NCBI GenBank assembly: GCA_026706385.1
Contig: JAPOYV010000108.1
Location: 1-64,000 of the forward strand
Reading direction: 5' to 3'
Source of the DNA: Gammaproteobacteria bacterium
Lineage (GTDB): Bacteria; Pseudomonadota; Gammaproteobacteria; Pseudomonadales; Azotimanducaceae
DNA: 64,000 bases
In this document: positions 8,072 to 18,300 of the stretch, piece by piece
How the letters are laid out: the number at the start of each line of letters is the position of its first letter
Numbering within the stretch: the stretch's first letter is position 1
Program-made: the position numbers and the translations under genes
The notes under the pieces: model-generated
What the model saw: only the letters and a program-made list of their open reading frames with translations
The model's database searches: none
Told to the model about the DNA's origin: nothing

Positions 8072-8851
8072 ATGCGCGACGTGAAGGCATTTTCGGTAGT
8101 CGACATCGTCAAGACTACGCTCGCCGTCTACTTCAACAATCTGCCCGCATTCCTCCCGCTGTCCCTGATTGTGCTCGCGCCGACGTTCCTGATCGTGCTG
8201 CTCCCCGAATCGAGCAGTTTCAACGATCCCCCGGTCCTTCCGGATCCGGACGCTGATCCGGTTGCCGCATACGAGGCGATGTTCCCCTACTACATTGTCA
8301 TTGTTCGCGAGGGTCTGGTCGGCATGCTGTGCGGGTTCTTGCTGCATGCTGCCCTCGCATATGGCGTCGTGCGTCATCTGCGGGGCGCACACGCAGGCTT
8401 CGTGGCATCGCTCGTCCAGTTCGCTGGCTACGCGGTTGCCGTGCTGGCAGTTGCGGTGATCGTTACGATGGCCACCAGCATCGGTTTCCTTATGCTGATC
8501 GTGCCAGGGGTGTGGCTGACCATGGTCCTTTGGGTCGCGTTGCCGGCGTTGGTCGTTGAACGCAGCGGCCTGCGCGCCATTGCCCGAAGCGCCGAACTGA
8601 CCAGAGGGTTCAGGTTCCCGATCTTCGGCCTGGCCCTGATCCTGGTGGCGGCTCAAGTCGTGGTGGGAGGCGCGGCAGACTGGATTGTGACCGCTGTTCT
8701 CAGCGATGCCTTTCTGAGCTGGTGCGCCATGCAGTTCGTGGTCGTCGTGATGAGCGGAATCTACGCGACTGCGGTCGCCGTCACCTACCATGATCTCCGG
8801 ATCCTGAAGGAGGGGGCGGATACCCGGTCTGTCGCCACGGTACTCGAATGA
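8072..8851 (+). CDS. Membrane protein resembling the GPDPase membrane domain / YciC family
   Basis: 259 residues with about six hydrophobic segments. The pattern WVALPALVVERSGLRAIARS followed by AELTRGFRFPIFGLAL, a conserved 'ExxGxxxAxxRSxxLTxG' turn between helices, is typical of the glycerophosphodiesterase membrane domain (PF10110) and related YciC/DUF975 proteins. Their molecular role is poorly known. The ATG at 8072 is preferred over an upstream TTG at 8045 because an AGGGG Shine-Dalgarno-like stretch lies just before it. Its stop overlaps the start of the next gene (ATGA). Confidence 0.65.
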   Translation: MRDVKAFSVVDIVKTTLAVYFNNLPAFLPLSLIVLAPTFLIVLLPESSSFNDPPVLPDPDADPVAAYEAMFPYYIVIVREGLVGMLCGFLLHAALAYGVVRHLRGAHAGFVASLVQFAGYAVAVLAVAVIVTMATSIGFLMLIVPGVWLTMVLWVALPALVVERSGLRAIARSAELTRGFRFPIFGLALILVAAQVVVGGAADWIVTAVLSDAFLSWCAMQFVVVVMSGIYATAVAVTYHDLRILKEGADTRSVATVLE

Positions 8852-9750
8852 TCCGCCTGCGGGGCGGGGCGTCGCTGCCTATTCGGTGCCCGTCGCTTGC
8901 AGCGATGTTGGCGGTCGCCGCCACCGGGTCTGCCACGGAGGTCGTCGAAAATGTGCCGGGGGAGTCCGCCGACCAAGGCGACGACGCCCGTATCGAGACC
9001 AGCTTGGACCCGGGCGTCTACTACCTGCTGCTCGGCCGGCACGAACGCCACAAGTACCGAGCGCCCGCATCGGACGACGCCGAGGGGCCATGTCCGTGCG
9101 AGGACACCGACGACGAGGGCGAGGACACGGCCGAGAAAGGGGCACCGCTGACCGCCCGGTACTCGGTCACGTTCACCGCCCTGTGGACTGCGGCCGACCA
9201 CGGCCCGGTGCCAAGCGGAGCCCACTTCACGACACTCGCGGGAGCAGCCGTCAATGCCGACGCGGGCCTCTGGACCCCGGGGGAACTTGCGAGCCCAGGC
9301 CTCGAGCGCCTGGCCGAACTCGGCCAGACGTCTACGTTCCTGACAGAAGTCGCCGCCGCCACGGAGGTCGGCGATGCCGGCGAGGGCGTGACGAGCCCGG
9401 GCACCGGGGCCGTCGGCACCAGCGTCTTCGAGGTGGCGGTCGGCCGCGACCTGTCGAGCTTCACGTTCGCCAGCATGATCGCCCCGAGCCCGGACTGGTT
9501 CGTCGGCTTAAGCGAGTTCTCCCTCCTCGACGACGAAGGGCGTTGGGTGGAGGACACCGGCGACGTGGGACTCTCGGCGTGGGACGCCGGCACGGAGACC
9601 GGCAACCGTTTCAGCCTCGACGGTCGCGCCACCGACCCGCCGCAACCCATCCGCCTCCTGACGATAGCGGTCGACAACGGCGTCGAGTTCGACGACGGCA
9701 CCGTGAACGGGAACTACCTCGCTACCATCCGCTTTCGCCGCATTCCGTGA
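8848..9750 (+). CDS. Exported spondin-domain protein
   Basis: 300 residues. Residues 1-30 form a probable signal peptide (ending LAAMLAVAATGSA). A very acidic linker (DDAEGPCPCEDTDDEGEDTA) is followed from about residue 102 by a spondin_N domain: RYSVTFTALWT, HFTTLAGAAVNADAGLW, GLERLAELG, MIAPSPDWFVGL and WDAGTETG occur in family order. Bacterial spondin_N proteins are extracytoplasmic and possibly involved in surface or matrix binding, but their function is unproven. The gene overlaps the preceding membrane-protein gene by ATGA, so the two are probably coexpressed. The acidic insert before the domain is unusual. Confidence 0.75.
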   Translation: MIRLRGGASLPIRCPSLAAMLAVAATGSATEVVENVPGESADQGDDARIETSLDPGVYYLLLGRHERHKYRAPASDDAEGPCPCEDTDDEGEDTAEKGAPLTARYSVTFTALWTAADHGPVPSGAHFTTLAGAAVNADAGLWTPGELASPGLERLAELGQTSTFLTEVAAATEVGDAGEGVTSPGTGAVGTSVFEVAVGRDLSSFTFASMIAPSPDWFVGLSEFSLLDDEGRWVEDTGDVGLSAWDAGTETGNRFSLDGRATDPPQPIRLLTIAVDNGVEFDDGTVNGNYLATIRFRRIP

Positions 9751-9868
9751 CCTTCGAACTCAGTAGCCCAGATCCAGTCATTCCCATTGCCTATGCTCAT
9801 TCACCGCGCGGATTGAACGCCAACGGCACCGCATCTACGATCACGGCATCGTCTTGACGGGTGGACAG

Positions 9869-10369
9869 ATGCTTTCGCCAAGAGCAGCGCAGAACTTCGA
9901 GCCCGCCGCGGCACGCTTGCACTTGCCCGCCGCCTACGGTGCCCCGAAAGACACCGCCCTGATGTCCTGGACCGCCGCAAACGGACGGTTGGAAGAGGCA
10001 TCGCACTATTGGCTATGCACGGTCGGTCCGGACGCGACACCGATGGCACGCCCGCTCGACGGCGTCTGGATCGCCAATGCCCTCTATTTCGGGGGCGATC
10101 CCGCCACGCGCTGGCGGCGGAACTTGACTGCCAACGCGAACGCCAGCATGCATCTGGACGACGCCAAGAGCCCCGTCATGCTTGAGGGCGAGGTCGTGGT
10201 GGACAGCGCATCCGACGAACTGGCGGTCGTCGTTGCCGAGAGGACACACGCGAAATACGGCTGGGGATCGGTCGATCAGTACCGTGCCGAGGTATGTGCG
10301 TTCATCCCACATCGGGCGATCGCTTGGACTGGGCTCTTCGAGAACGCGACCCGATTCACGTTTCCTTGA
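9869..10369 (+). CDS. Pyridoxamine 5'-phosphate oxidase-like flavin split-barrel protein
   Basis: 166 residues from ATG 9869; a TTG at 9854 would add five residues. The fold signature is visible: EEASHYWLCTVGPDATPMAR followed by PLDGVWIANALYFGG, then PATRWRRNLTANANASMHLD and the strand MLEGEVVVD, as in general-stress FMN-binding split barrels and F420-dependent relatives. The substrate is unknown, because this superfamily covers pyridoxamine-phosphate oxidases, flavin reductases and heme-related enzymes. Neighbours give no clear functional link; the downstream MATE gene is convergent. Confidence 0.75.
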   Translation: MLSPRAAQNFEPAAARLHLPAAYGAPKDTALMSWTAANGRLEEASHYWLCTVGPDATPMARPLDGVWIANALYFGGDPATRWRRNLTANANASMHLDDAKSPVMLEGEVVVDSASDELAVVVAERTHAKYGWGSVDQYRAEVCAFIPHRAIAWTGLFENATRFTFP

Positions 10370-10395
10370 ACCGGCAGCACCGACTCGAGCGGCCA

Positions 10396-11757
10396 CTACC
10401 GTGCGGGGGCCGCCACTGCCTTGCCGGGCGAGTGCTGGAGGAACAGTCCCAGCGCCAGGATTGCAGCCGCACCTTCGGCGACGGGTAGTGCCGCCACGAA
10501 CCCATAGTCCGCCAGCAGGTAGTAGCCAAGCACGAGGAATGTCGTCGGAAAGACCAGGCCGCGGCCCAAGGCGACCACACCCGACTGGAATGGCCGATGA
10601 ATCGCGGTCAAGTACCCCGAGAGCAGCATGTTCACACCGGCAAAAAGGAACAGCGGCCATACGTAGTTCACGAAGTCAGTCGCCATGGCCACCATCGCCG
10701 CGCTGTCCGGGCCGTCCACGAACAGCAGGATCATCGGCCTGCTCACCGTCAGCAACAGCCCGATGAAGGCCACGCTCACCAGCGCGATCGTGGCCGCCGC
10801 CGTGACGAGGAACGCGCCGATCCGCTGCGCGTTCCGCGCACCGTAGTTCTGCGAGACCATGACGCCGATTGTATCCGCGACCGCGAAGAACACCATGAAT
10901 CCGAGCAGCATCAGGTAGTTCACGACGGTGATCGCCGCCACGCCGGCGACGCCGACACGCTGGATCAGCATCCAGTTCAGGATGAGCGCGACGATGCCCC
11001 CGGACACCTCGTTGATGAACTCCGAGATGCCGTTGTATGCCGCCTGGAAGACCTCCTTCCAGTTGTCCTGACGAAAGCCGAAGCGCAGTCTCCTCCCGGG
11101 CTTGACGAAGTAGACCAGCATCACGACGAGCGGCAGCGCCTGCGACAGCCCGGTGGCGAACGCCGCGCCGGCAAGACCCCAGCCGAAAACGCCGATGAAC
11201 AGGTAATCGAGCGCGATGTTGACCACCGCGCCGACCGTCAGCGCGGTCGCCGCGAGATTCGGGAAGCCGTCCAAGCGGATGAAGAAATACAACGCGATCG
11301 CCGCCAGTTGCGCGACGAGGAACGGCATGATGATGCGGTAGTACTCGCGCATCAGCGGGAACAGGTCCTCCGTCGCGCCGAGCGCCGCGAAGAGTTGCTC
11401 CTCCAGCACCAACCCTATGACCACCACCCCGACGCCGTACAGCGTCGCAGCCACGAGCGTTTTGCTGAAAACAGCCGATGCAGCGGCCGGGTCGCGTTCC
11501 CCGAGGTACTTGCCGCCGCGGACCGAGCCGCCGATGGCCAGCATCAGGCCCACGCCGAAGAGCAGCGTCGTGATCGGGATGATGAGGTTGACCACCGCCA
11601 GCGCGGTGACCCCCACGTAGTTGCCGATGAAGACGCCGTCGACCAGCGACGCGGACGTCATGGCGATGAGACCGACCAGGGAGAGTCCGAGGTAACGGAA
11701 GAACGTCGGCGCGACCGGCCCGTCGAGGGCGTGGCTATCTGGCGTGGGCACGGACAT
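10396..11757 (-). CDS. MATE family multidrug/cation efflux transporter
   Basis: 453 residues with twelve predicted hydrophobic segments arranged in two similar halves. The opening SLVGLIAMTSASLVDGVFIG, with LAVVNLIIPITTLLFGVGLM, is typical of MatE proteins, as is the second-half motif NYLMLLGFMVFFAVADTIG followed by VMVSQNYGARNAQR. Such proteins export drugs, flavins or organic cations using a Na+ or H+ gradient. The ATG at 11757 is about 80 bases downstream of the deacylase stop on the same strand, with a GC-rich hairpin in between, so it may be a separate transcription unit. Confidence 0.93.
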   Translation of the reverse strand: MSVPTPDSHALDGPVAPTFFRYLGLSLVGLIAMTSASLVDGVFIGNYVGVTALAVVNLIIPITTLLFGVGLMLAIGGSVRGGKYLGERDPAAASAVFSKTLVAATLYGVGVVVIGLVLEEQLFAALGATEDLFPLMREYYRIIMPFLVAQLAAIALYFFIRLDGFPNLAATALTVGAVVNIALDYLFIGVFGWGLAGAAFATGLSQALPLVVMLVYFVKPGRRLRFGFRQDNWKEVFQAAYNGISEFINEVSGGIVALILNWMLIQRVGVAGVAAITVVNYLMLLGFMVFFAVADTIGVMVSQNYGARNAQRIGAFLVTAAATIALVSVAFIGLLLTVSRPMILLFVDGPDSAAMVAMATDFVNYVWPLFLFAGVNMLLSGYLTAIHRPFQSGVVALGRGLVFPTTFLVLGYYLLADYGFVAALPVAEGAAAILALGLFLQHSPGKAVAAPAR

Positions 11758-11780
11758 GCCTACGTTCGCCTACTCGGTGC

Positions 11781-11798
11781 GCGGGCCTTTGGGCCCGC
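11781..11798 (-). terminator. GC-rich hairpin between the deacylase and MATE genes
   Basis: A perfect 7-bp stem (GCGGGCC / GGCCCGC) with a 4-base loop lies in the 79-base gap between two minus-strand genes. There is no T-tract after it, so it is only a possible terminator or attenuator. Confidence 0.3.
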
Positions 11799-11836
11799 AG
11801 ACCGACCTTGAGAGCGTTACGGCTGCGCTGGCGGCG

Positions 11837-13486
11837 TCAGACGATCTTCCCGGGCCTCGCGTCCGTGTAGCCTTCCGCGCCGTAGACCACCTCGCCGTTG
11901 ACCAGCACTCTGTCGAAGCCCTCGGCTCTGCGAACGTAGCGCCTCGCTTCGCCGGGGAAGTCGTCGACGAACTCCTCCTTGGTGATGGCCACCCGGTCGG
12001 CGTCGAAGATCACGACGTCAGCGGCCCTGCCCACTTCCAGCGTGCCGCGGTCCCGGATGCCCCAGTCGCGGGCAACTTCACCGGTCATGCGATGAATCCC
12101 GCGCTCCAGGGTCATGGTTCCGGATTCGCGGACGAAGTGGGACAGGAGATAGGTGGTGTCGCCTGTGCCGCAGAACTGGGTGATGTGGGCACCGGCGTCC
12201 GATGCGCCGAAGTGGCAGAGCGGGCTGTCGATCAAACGCGCCACCGCTTCCTGGTCGGCATTCACCACGCCCTCGAGCTTGAACTCGGTGTCGAGATCGT
12301 CCTTGAGGGACAGGTCGAGCACGACCTCGCCGATCCGCTTGCCCTCGGCTTCGGCGATCTCGGCGATGGTGCGGCCCTGGTAGCGCTCGTTCTCCGCCGA
12401 CTTCACGTCGCCAACGCGCATGTTGGCGATGCCGAAGATGCTGCCCTGGCGCGGAACCATCTCCTCGACCAACGCGTCGCGGTTGGCCGGATCGCCGAAC
12501 TTCGCCGCGCGCTCGCTTGCGGGGAGATTCATGATCTCCTTCCAGGTCGGATAGCCGAAGAGGAGCATGCTGGTCTCCGACAGGCGCATGTTCATGTCGA
12601 ACGTCCGCGGCATCGTCTGGCCGTAGACCCGCGCGCCCCGCTCGTGCTGCTCCGTCAACGCCCGAACCTGGTCGTCGAGGGCGCGACCACCCGAGCCGAG
12701 AACGGGCTGCAGGCTGCACGGGATGTCAGCCGCCAGGCTTATGTCGCCAAGCTCACGAATATTGTCGAGCAACTGTTCCGGGTCGACGATGTACGGCACG
12801 ACCTGCCAAACGCCCCGGCCACTTGGACCCATTGCCTTGGCCAGCGCCAGTTTCTCGTCGATCTCCGCGAACCGGCTCGGCACCGGCCGACCCTCCTCGT
12901 CCATGTCAAGGTAGGAACTCGAGATGCCGAGCGCGCCGGCTGCCATCGCCTCGTAGACGATGGCGCACATGGCGTCGATCTCCTTGGCCGTCGCGGCACG
13001 TTCCTGACTCGCCTTGCCCATGACGTAGGCGCGGACGGCCGAATGACCGATCAGCGCACCGACGTTGACGCCGAGCTTGCCGCGGATGAAATCGAGGTAC
13101 TCGGGGAAAGTCTCCCAGCACCAAGGCACCGCGGCATCGAAGGTCGGTTTCTTGATGTCCTCGATCACCTGGAACATCGAGATGAGCTTCGCCGTCCCCT
13201 CCGGCTTGACCGGCGCCAGCGACAGCGAGCAGTTGCCGATCACCACCGTGGTCACGCCGTGCTCTAGAGACGGCGTCGCAAGGCCATCCCAGCACAGTTG
13301 CGGGTCGAAGTGGGTGTGGATGTCGATGAAGCCGGGGCTGACCACGCGGCCCGTGGCGTCGATGACACGATCCGGGTTCTCGATGCTGTCGCCGATCTTG
13401 CCGTCGCGAATGTAGAGATCGCGCCGGGCCGGAGCGGCGCCTGTGCCGTCTACGACCAAGCCGTTCTTGATTGCGGTGGTTGTCAC
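11837..13486 (-). CDS. N-acyl-D-amino-acid deacylase / D-aminoacylase-type amidohydrolase
   Basis: 549 residues of the amidohydrolase superfamily, D-aminoacylase group, which hydrolyses N-acyl-D-amino acids or related cyclic amides. Metal ligands appear in GFIDIHTHFDPQ; further markers are VVIGNCSLSLAPV, GALGISSSYLDMD, and ASDAGAHITQFCG, the metal-binding Asp segment. The N-terminal small beta domain (IKNGLVVDGTGAAPARRDLY) and its C-terminal complement (VGRAADVVIFD) bracket the barrel. No signal peptide is seen, so it should act in the cytoplasm. Possible substrates could be delivered by the peptide-type importer upstream, but this is inference from proximity. Confidence 0.85.
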   Translation of the reverse strand: MTTTAIKNGLVVDGTGAAPARRDLYIRDGKIGDSIENPDRVIDATGRVVSPGFIDIHTHFDPQLCWDGLATPSLEHGVTTVVIGNCSLSLAPVKPEGTAKLISMFQVIEDIKKPTFDAAVPWCWETFPEYLDFIRGKLGVNVGALIGHSAVRAYVMGKASQERAATAKEIDAMCAIVYEAMAAGALGISSSYLDMDEEGRPVPSRFAEIDEKLALAKAMGPSGRGVWQVVPYIVDPEQLLDNIRELGDISLAADIPCSLQPVLGSGGRALDDQVRALTEQHERGARVYGQTMPRTFDMNMRLSETSMLLFGYPTWKEIMNLPASERAAKFGDPANRDALVEEMVPRQGSIFGIANMRVGDVKSAENERYQGRTIAEIAEAEGKRIGEVVLDLSLKDDLDTEFKLEGVVNADQEAVARLIDSPLCHFGASDAGAHITQFCGTGDTTYLLSHFVRESGTMTLERGIHRMTGEVARDWGIRDRGTLEVGRAADVVIFDADRVAITKEEFVDDFPGEARRYVRRAEGFDRVLVNGEVVYGAEGYTDARPGKIV

Positions 13487-13572
13487 TTGAACTCTCCCCT
13501 CACGAAATGCGCGCCTGAGGAAAGCCTACCACCCCGACGGGACGGCGCGGAGCGAGTTCTCAGGCGATCTGG

Positions 13573-13997
13573 TCAGGAACCTGGTGGATCGATAGCGACC
13601 CTTGCGCCCATCCGCCGGAATCCCGTCAGCGCGTCGCTGATGACCTCGTAGTCGACCAGCATCCCGTCCCTGAGGCGGAAGATGCTCGCAACACGCACCT
13701 CAAGGGTCCCGCCGGTCGGCGGAACGGCGTACATGTCCGTCGAGTGCGTCGCGCGCCAGGTCCAGATGCCGACCACTTCGTCATCCAGGCGATCACCCGC
13801 TCGACGGTCAGCTCGACGTCCTTGTTGCGCTCCCGGAACCTCGTCACGTGGGCCACCAGCCCAGCCTTGCCGGGGATGGACTGGGTGTGATCCACCATGT
13901 CGTCGGCCGCCAACTCGTCGATCACCTCGAGCTTGCCTTGGGCGACCACTTCCGTCAGGTAGCGGCGCATCACTTCTTCGGATCTCTGTCGGGTCAT
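13573..13997 (-). pseudogene. SnoaL-like / ester cyclase NTF2-fold protein, frameshifted
   Basis: The first 70 residues read in one frame (SEEVMRRYLTEVVAQGKLEV, DMVDHTQSIPGKAGL, TVERVIA). The rest continues in another frame as DDEVVGIWTWRATHSTDMYA and FRLRDGMLVDYEVISDALTG. Joined, they give a normal SnoaL/ester-cyclase domain of about 140 residues, including the usual 'W..TH' and 'F R..dGki.e.w...D' strands. The frame change lies near 13786-13787 (two extra bases or one missing). It is either a recent pseudogene or a sequencing error. The GC pattern and motif preservation on both sides suggest a very recent event. Confidence 0.75.
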
Positions 13998-14015
13998 TCC
14001 GTTCTCCTCACCCCG

Positions 14016-15314
14016 CTAGCCGAAAAACCGGAAGTCCTCCGTATTCGGAAAGGGAAACAGTTCCGCGAACGCCGAGTTCTCGAGGCCGAGGTGCCGGCGC
14101 AGGGCCAGGTGCACGTGTTTCGGGTAGATGATCGTGCCGCCGGCGTCGTCTCGGCGCAGGGTCGTGGGGTTGATCTTGTGGGCGAAGTGCAACGCGTCGG
14201 TCTCGCCCACGGCGCGGTTGGTCCAGGACTGGTTCTTCTCCATGACGACGAAGCTTCCGATGGGCCAGTGGTCCTTGCCGTCTTCCGCGTTGTAGTGGTT
14301 GGTGCGGCCGAAGTCGGAACCGATCACGACCACGAGGCGATCCGCCACGCCGTGGGTCTCCGCGTACTCCCACAGGTAGTCGACGCTTTCCGTCAGTGCG
14401 CGGAGCAGCCAGTGCTGCTTGGCGTCGTTGCTTCGGTGGGTGTCGAAGCCGCTGAGAAAGAAGTCGGCGCTCACCGCGACGCCCGTGCGGAACGCCAGCA
14501 CGGTCAACTGCGACTGTCGCTTGAGCCCGTTCCAGAAGTTGTCGCCGTCGTAGGCGTACTGCACATCCCGCTCCAGTTCGTCTTCGCCCGGCAGGGAATC
14601 GGCGTAACGTTTCAGTCCTTCGGTGGCGGTGGCGGAGAGCGCCGACGCGTAGTGCCGGCGGTTGCGGGCTTGGCGCGGCAACAGGCCCGGCGCCTCGTTC
14701 AGACGGGCCGCCCGCCGAGCGCGGTATTCCTGCAGCACCGACCACTCGTCGGGCCGGAGAATCTCATCGTTGTCCAACTGATTGGTGTAGGCCAAGGCGT
14801 GGATCCGGTCCGCGTCCGAGAGGCGCGTGAAGCGAATCACCCCCTCGGTGGCAGCGAAACCGCCGAAGTTCAGGTAGGCCAGCGGCTTGTCGGGCGAATG
14901 CTGGACTGCCAGCAAGGCAGTCATGCTCGGGAAGCCTTCGGCGTTCCGGCCGCTCCAGTTGTGAAGGACGCCGGTGGCATGGGAGTTGGTCTGCGCATCG
15001 ACGCCGTTGATGACCAGCGTGCGGTCGTGGTACTTCCGGAAGAACGCAGCGTTACCGGCAACGGGCGCATAGCGAATGCCGCCGGCCTCCTCGACGTCGG
15101 CGCTCTCGGCCCAGTGATTGATGATGGGCTCCCCGGGCGTGTTCGTCTTGGGATCGCAGAAACTCGTGGGATCCCAGGCGCCATCCGCCTGGATGAAGAC
15201 GAAGAACCTCCCGGCGTAGTCGTCGGCGTACGCCAGCGGCAGACGGAATCCGGCCCACGCGCCGACCGCTCCTCCGGCCAGGCCCTTAAGCGCGTTGCGT
15301 CGGTTCATCTGCAT
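14016..15314 (-). CDS. DUF1501 family exported protein (Tat substrate)
   Basis: 432 residues. The N-terminus NRRNALKGLAGGAVGAWAG is a twin-arginine signal, so the protein should be folded in the cytoplasm and exported. The body is DUF1501, an alkaline-phosphatase/sulfatase-like fold of unknown substrate: FVFIQADGAWDPTSFCDP at the start, SGFDTHRSNDAKQHW in the centre, and VVVIGSDFGRTNHYN near residue 310. It lies just downstream of the large c-heme-motif gene on the same strand, as DUF1501 genes usually lie next to DUF1549/1553/1592-like cytochrome-type genes. The two probably work together at the cell surface or in the periplasm. Confidence 0.88.
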   Translation of the reverse strand: MQMNRRNALKGLAGGAVGAWAGFRLPLAYADDYAGRFFVFIQADGAWDPTSFCDPKTNTPGEPIINHWAESADVEEAGGIRYAPVAGNAAFFRKYHDRTLVINGVDAQTNSHATGVLHNWSGRNAEGFPSMTALLAVQHSPDKPLAYLNFGGFAATEGVIRFTRLSDADRIHALAYTNQLDNDEILRPDEWSVLQEYRARRAARLNEAPGLLPRQARNRRHYASALSATATEGLKRYADSLPGEDELERDVQYAYDGDNFWNGLKRQSQLTVLAFRTGVAVSADFFLSGFDTHRSNDAKQHWLLRALTESVDYLWEYAETHGVADRLVVVIGSDFGRTNHYNAEDGKDHWPIGSFVVMEKNQSWTNRAVGETDALHFAHKINPTTLRRDDAGGTIIYPKHVHLALRRHLGLENSAFAELFPFPNTEDFRFFG

Positions 15315-15336
15315 CGTCGTCGCCTTCGTGCCAAGT

Positions 15337-18300
15337 TCACAGGTGGAGGTAACGGTAGTCGGTCATCAGGAGAGCCATCACGACCGCCCACGATTGCGCC
15401 ACGTGGTAAGGGTCCGTTGTCTCGCCGATGATCTTGTGGGCTCGATCCCAATCCAACCAGCGCCAACCAGCGGCGTTCCCGCGCAAGGGCTGCTCCTCCA
15501 CGATCCCCTCGAAAAAGCCCTGGTCCACATGAAATAGGCACCTGCCGGTCGGCCAATCGCACAGCCTCGTGTCATCGGCGGCGCGCCTTCGCTCCCAGAC
15601 GTCGACGAACAGCCCGTAGGCTTCCTCGACATCGGGGGAATCGGTTGAGACGCGCACCCCCAGCAGATCCCAATGCAGGGCGGCCAACCGGGCCTTGATA
15701 CGCCTGGCGGAGCGCGCGCCGATGGTGTCACCATCGATGGAAACCGACAGTCTCGGCAACTCGTCGCCGAGACGCTCGCCCCAGAGGACGAGGTCCATGC
15801 GGTATTCGCCGTCCGCCGCGATCTCAAGCGGGAAGCGCAGGATGGCCCCCTCGCAGCCGTGGAACTGATAGGCGTCTTCCGAGAAATGGCCGCAGTCTCC
15901 GGAGTGGCTTTCGGTGTAGTCCGCGAGTTCCTCCAGTTCCACGGTGGCGACTAGATCCCCTGCCGCATCGCGGAGGTCCAGGCGGTCCACCCATAGATGG
16001 CGGCCTTGGCGGCGCTCCTCGTCCCAGCGGCCGTTCAGGAATGCCAGGGTCACCGTCTTCGTTCCGCGCCGCATGGATCCGAAGGCGGCGAGCGTCTCCG
16101 GCACACCACTCACGCCGCGCACACCGGCGACGCGGTCGATCTCGACCGCTGGCGAGCGCCGCACGTCCACGCCGCGCAGCAGCTTGCGATCGCTGTTCGC
16201 AAGCAGGTAGAGCTCCTTCAGTACGACCATGCGGCTGAGTTCCACGGCGTGGCGCTGCGCGACGGACGCCATCAGCGGCGTCATGTCTCGGGCGCGTTCG
16301 GTGACGCCACCGGAGTCAATGCCGCCGTAGAGCAGGCGGTACTCCCTTCCGAGGTACCCTTGGCGGAATACGAACTGCTTTTCCGGGTCGGGACGAATTC
16401 GCCCCCATTCCACGCCGGTGACGGCGGCGGTCTTGCGGCTAAGCTCCTCCGGCGTGAGCAGACGCTCCACGCCCGCGTCGCGCAGCGCCTCGCGGCGAAT
16501 CGGGTCGTCGTCCACCGCGGCGCCGACGCGGAACCACCGGGACAGCACCAAGTCCGTCAGCAGGTTCTTCAGCAGGTAGGGCCTCCCGCCATTGATGCCG
16601 TCGCGGAGACGTCCGGCAAGCCGCGAGACCTCGCTGGCCTGCGCGTTGGCGGCCAGGAGACGGCCGTCGAAGCCGGTGTCGCTCGGGTCTTCCGGCGCTG
16701 TCGCGACCTCGGCCCCCATCACTGCTGGCCACCAGAACTTCACCGTGGACTCGGCGAAACGCGGATCTGCGGTGACTTCGTCCGCCAGCCAGCGCAGGCT
16801 CAGGTCGGCATCCGGAACGACTTGGCCGTCGAAACCCGGCAAGCGCATGTCGCGGTACCAGGTATCGCCTTCAACGTAGAGCGAATCCGAACCGTCCGGC
16901 GGGGTCTTGTAGAACTCGTCGAGGGAGTCAAGGCCACCGTAGTTCTGGCGGTAGTAGCCCTCGTTGCCGTAGTTCTGGAAGGCGCCCGCCATCGGGTCGA
17001 GAACCGCATGGCAGACCGTGCAGGCACCGTTGTGCATGGTGGGATTGTCGGTGTCGGCGAGAGCGACGGGGTCCGTCGTCCGGGGCGCCGATTTCTCCAC
17101 GTCGAGCCCGAGGAAGTGGTAGTAGGTCCAGCGTGCCCGCGCGCGGTTGCGGTTCGTCGCGGTACTCGGGTAGCGGTGCAGGAAGGCGTTGGTGTTGAGG
17201 ATGCCGGCGTGGGGGATGTCCATCCTCAGGTTGCCGTTGGCGATGACGCGCAGACCGAACTCCTGGCTGAACCGCAAGACCTTGGAACTGTCCTTGCCGT
17301 AGTACGCGTAGATCTCGCTCGGGCGGAACTCCAACGGATCGTCCTTGTTCTCGAACTCCGTTTTGGCCCCGTAAATCTCGGCCGCAAAGGGATTGGCCAT
17401 GATGTAGTCCGCGTTGAGGATCTCCGTGTAGGGCAGATCCTGCTCCACGACATGGGCGATCAGTTCCAACGGTGCCCGCGCAACGCCGTACTGCACCGCA
17501 CGGAACCATCGACTGCCATAGAAGGCGTTGCCATAGCGTCTGCGGCCGTCGTACATGATCTGGGCGAGCCGCACGAAATACTCGGCGTTCGGGTCGAGGA
17601 CGTGGTAGATGTGCTTGTCGGTCAGCAGCCGATCGTTGGCCGCCCGCACCAGGAACTCGTGAAACGCTCGTCCCTGCATCAGGTCGCGGATCGCGCGGCG
17701 GATGCCCACCGTGCCGTTGGCGAGCGCGTCAAGCTCTTGCTGGGTCGGGTTCCGGCCGGCGAAGATGATCGCCGCGCGTCGAAACGTGGCCTCGAGAGAC
17801 GCCATCCGCACGGTGTCGAACAGCGTCTCCGGCGTCACTGTCGCGGCAGCGAGCTCCTCGCCGAGTAGGCCGAGCCATGTGCTCATGTGCTCGAACTCGG
17901 CCGAGCCCGCCGCAAGCTGGACACCGCCCCCGTGCGACACCCCCTGGACCTTGTTCAGGAGCAGCTCCGCGCCGTCGTCGACGAGGCTGAGGAAGTCGGC
18001 AACAACCCCCTGGTTTCGCTCACGATGGGCGGCGCTTGAGCCTGCCGAGAAGACGATGCGCGTAGTCCCCGACACGCCGCCTTCGACGTGGCAGTTCACG
18101 CACTGGTCCTGGACGATGGGGGAAATGTGCTCGTCGAAATAGCTGGTTGCCGACTCCCCCGTCGCGGACGAGAACGCGATGCGAGGAATCACCCGCGCGG
18201 GCGTTTTGGGTATTTTCCGCCCATGCCAGACGTGGGGCGGCCGAGGCACGGGGTGCATCGTCGACGCGTCAGGACTACGCAGGTGCGCCGGGTGGAATGC

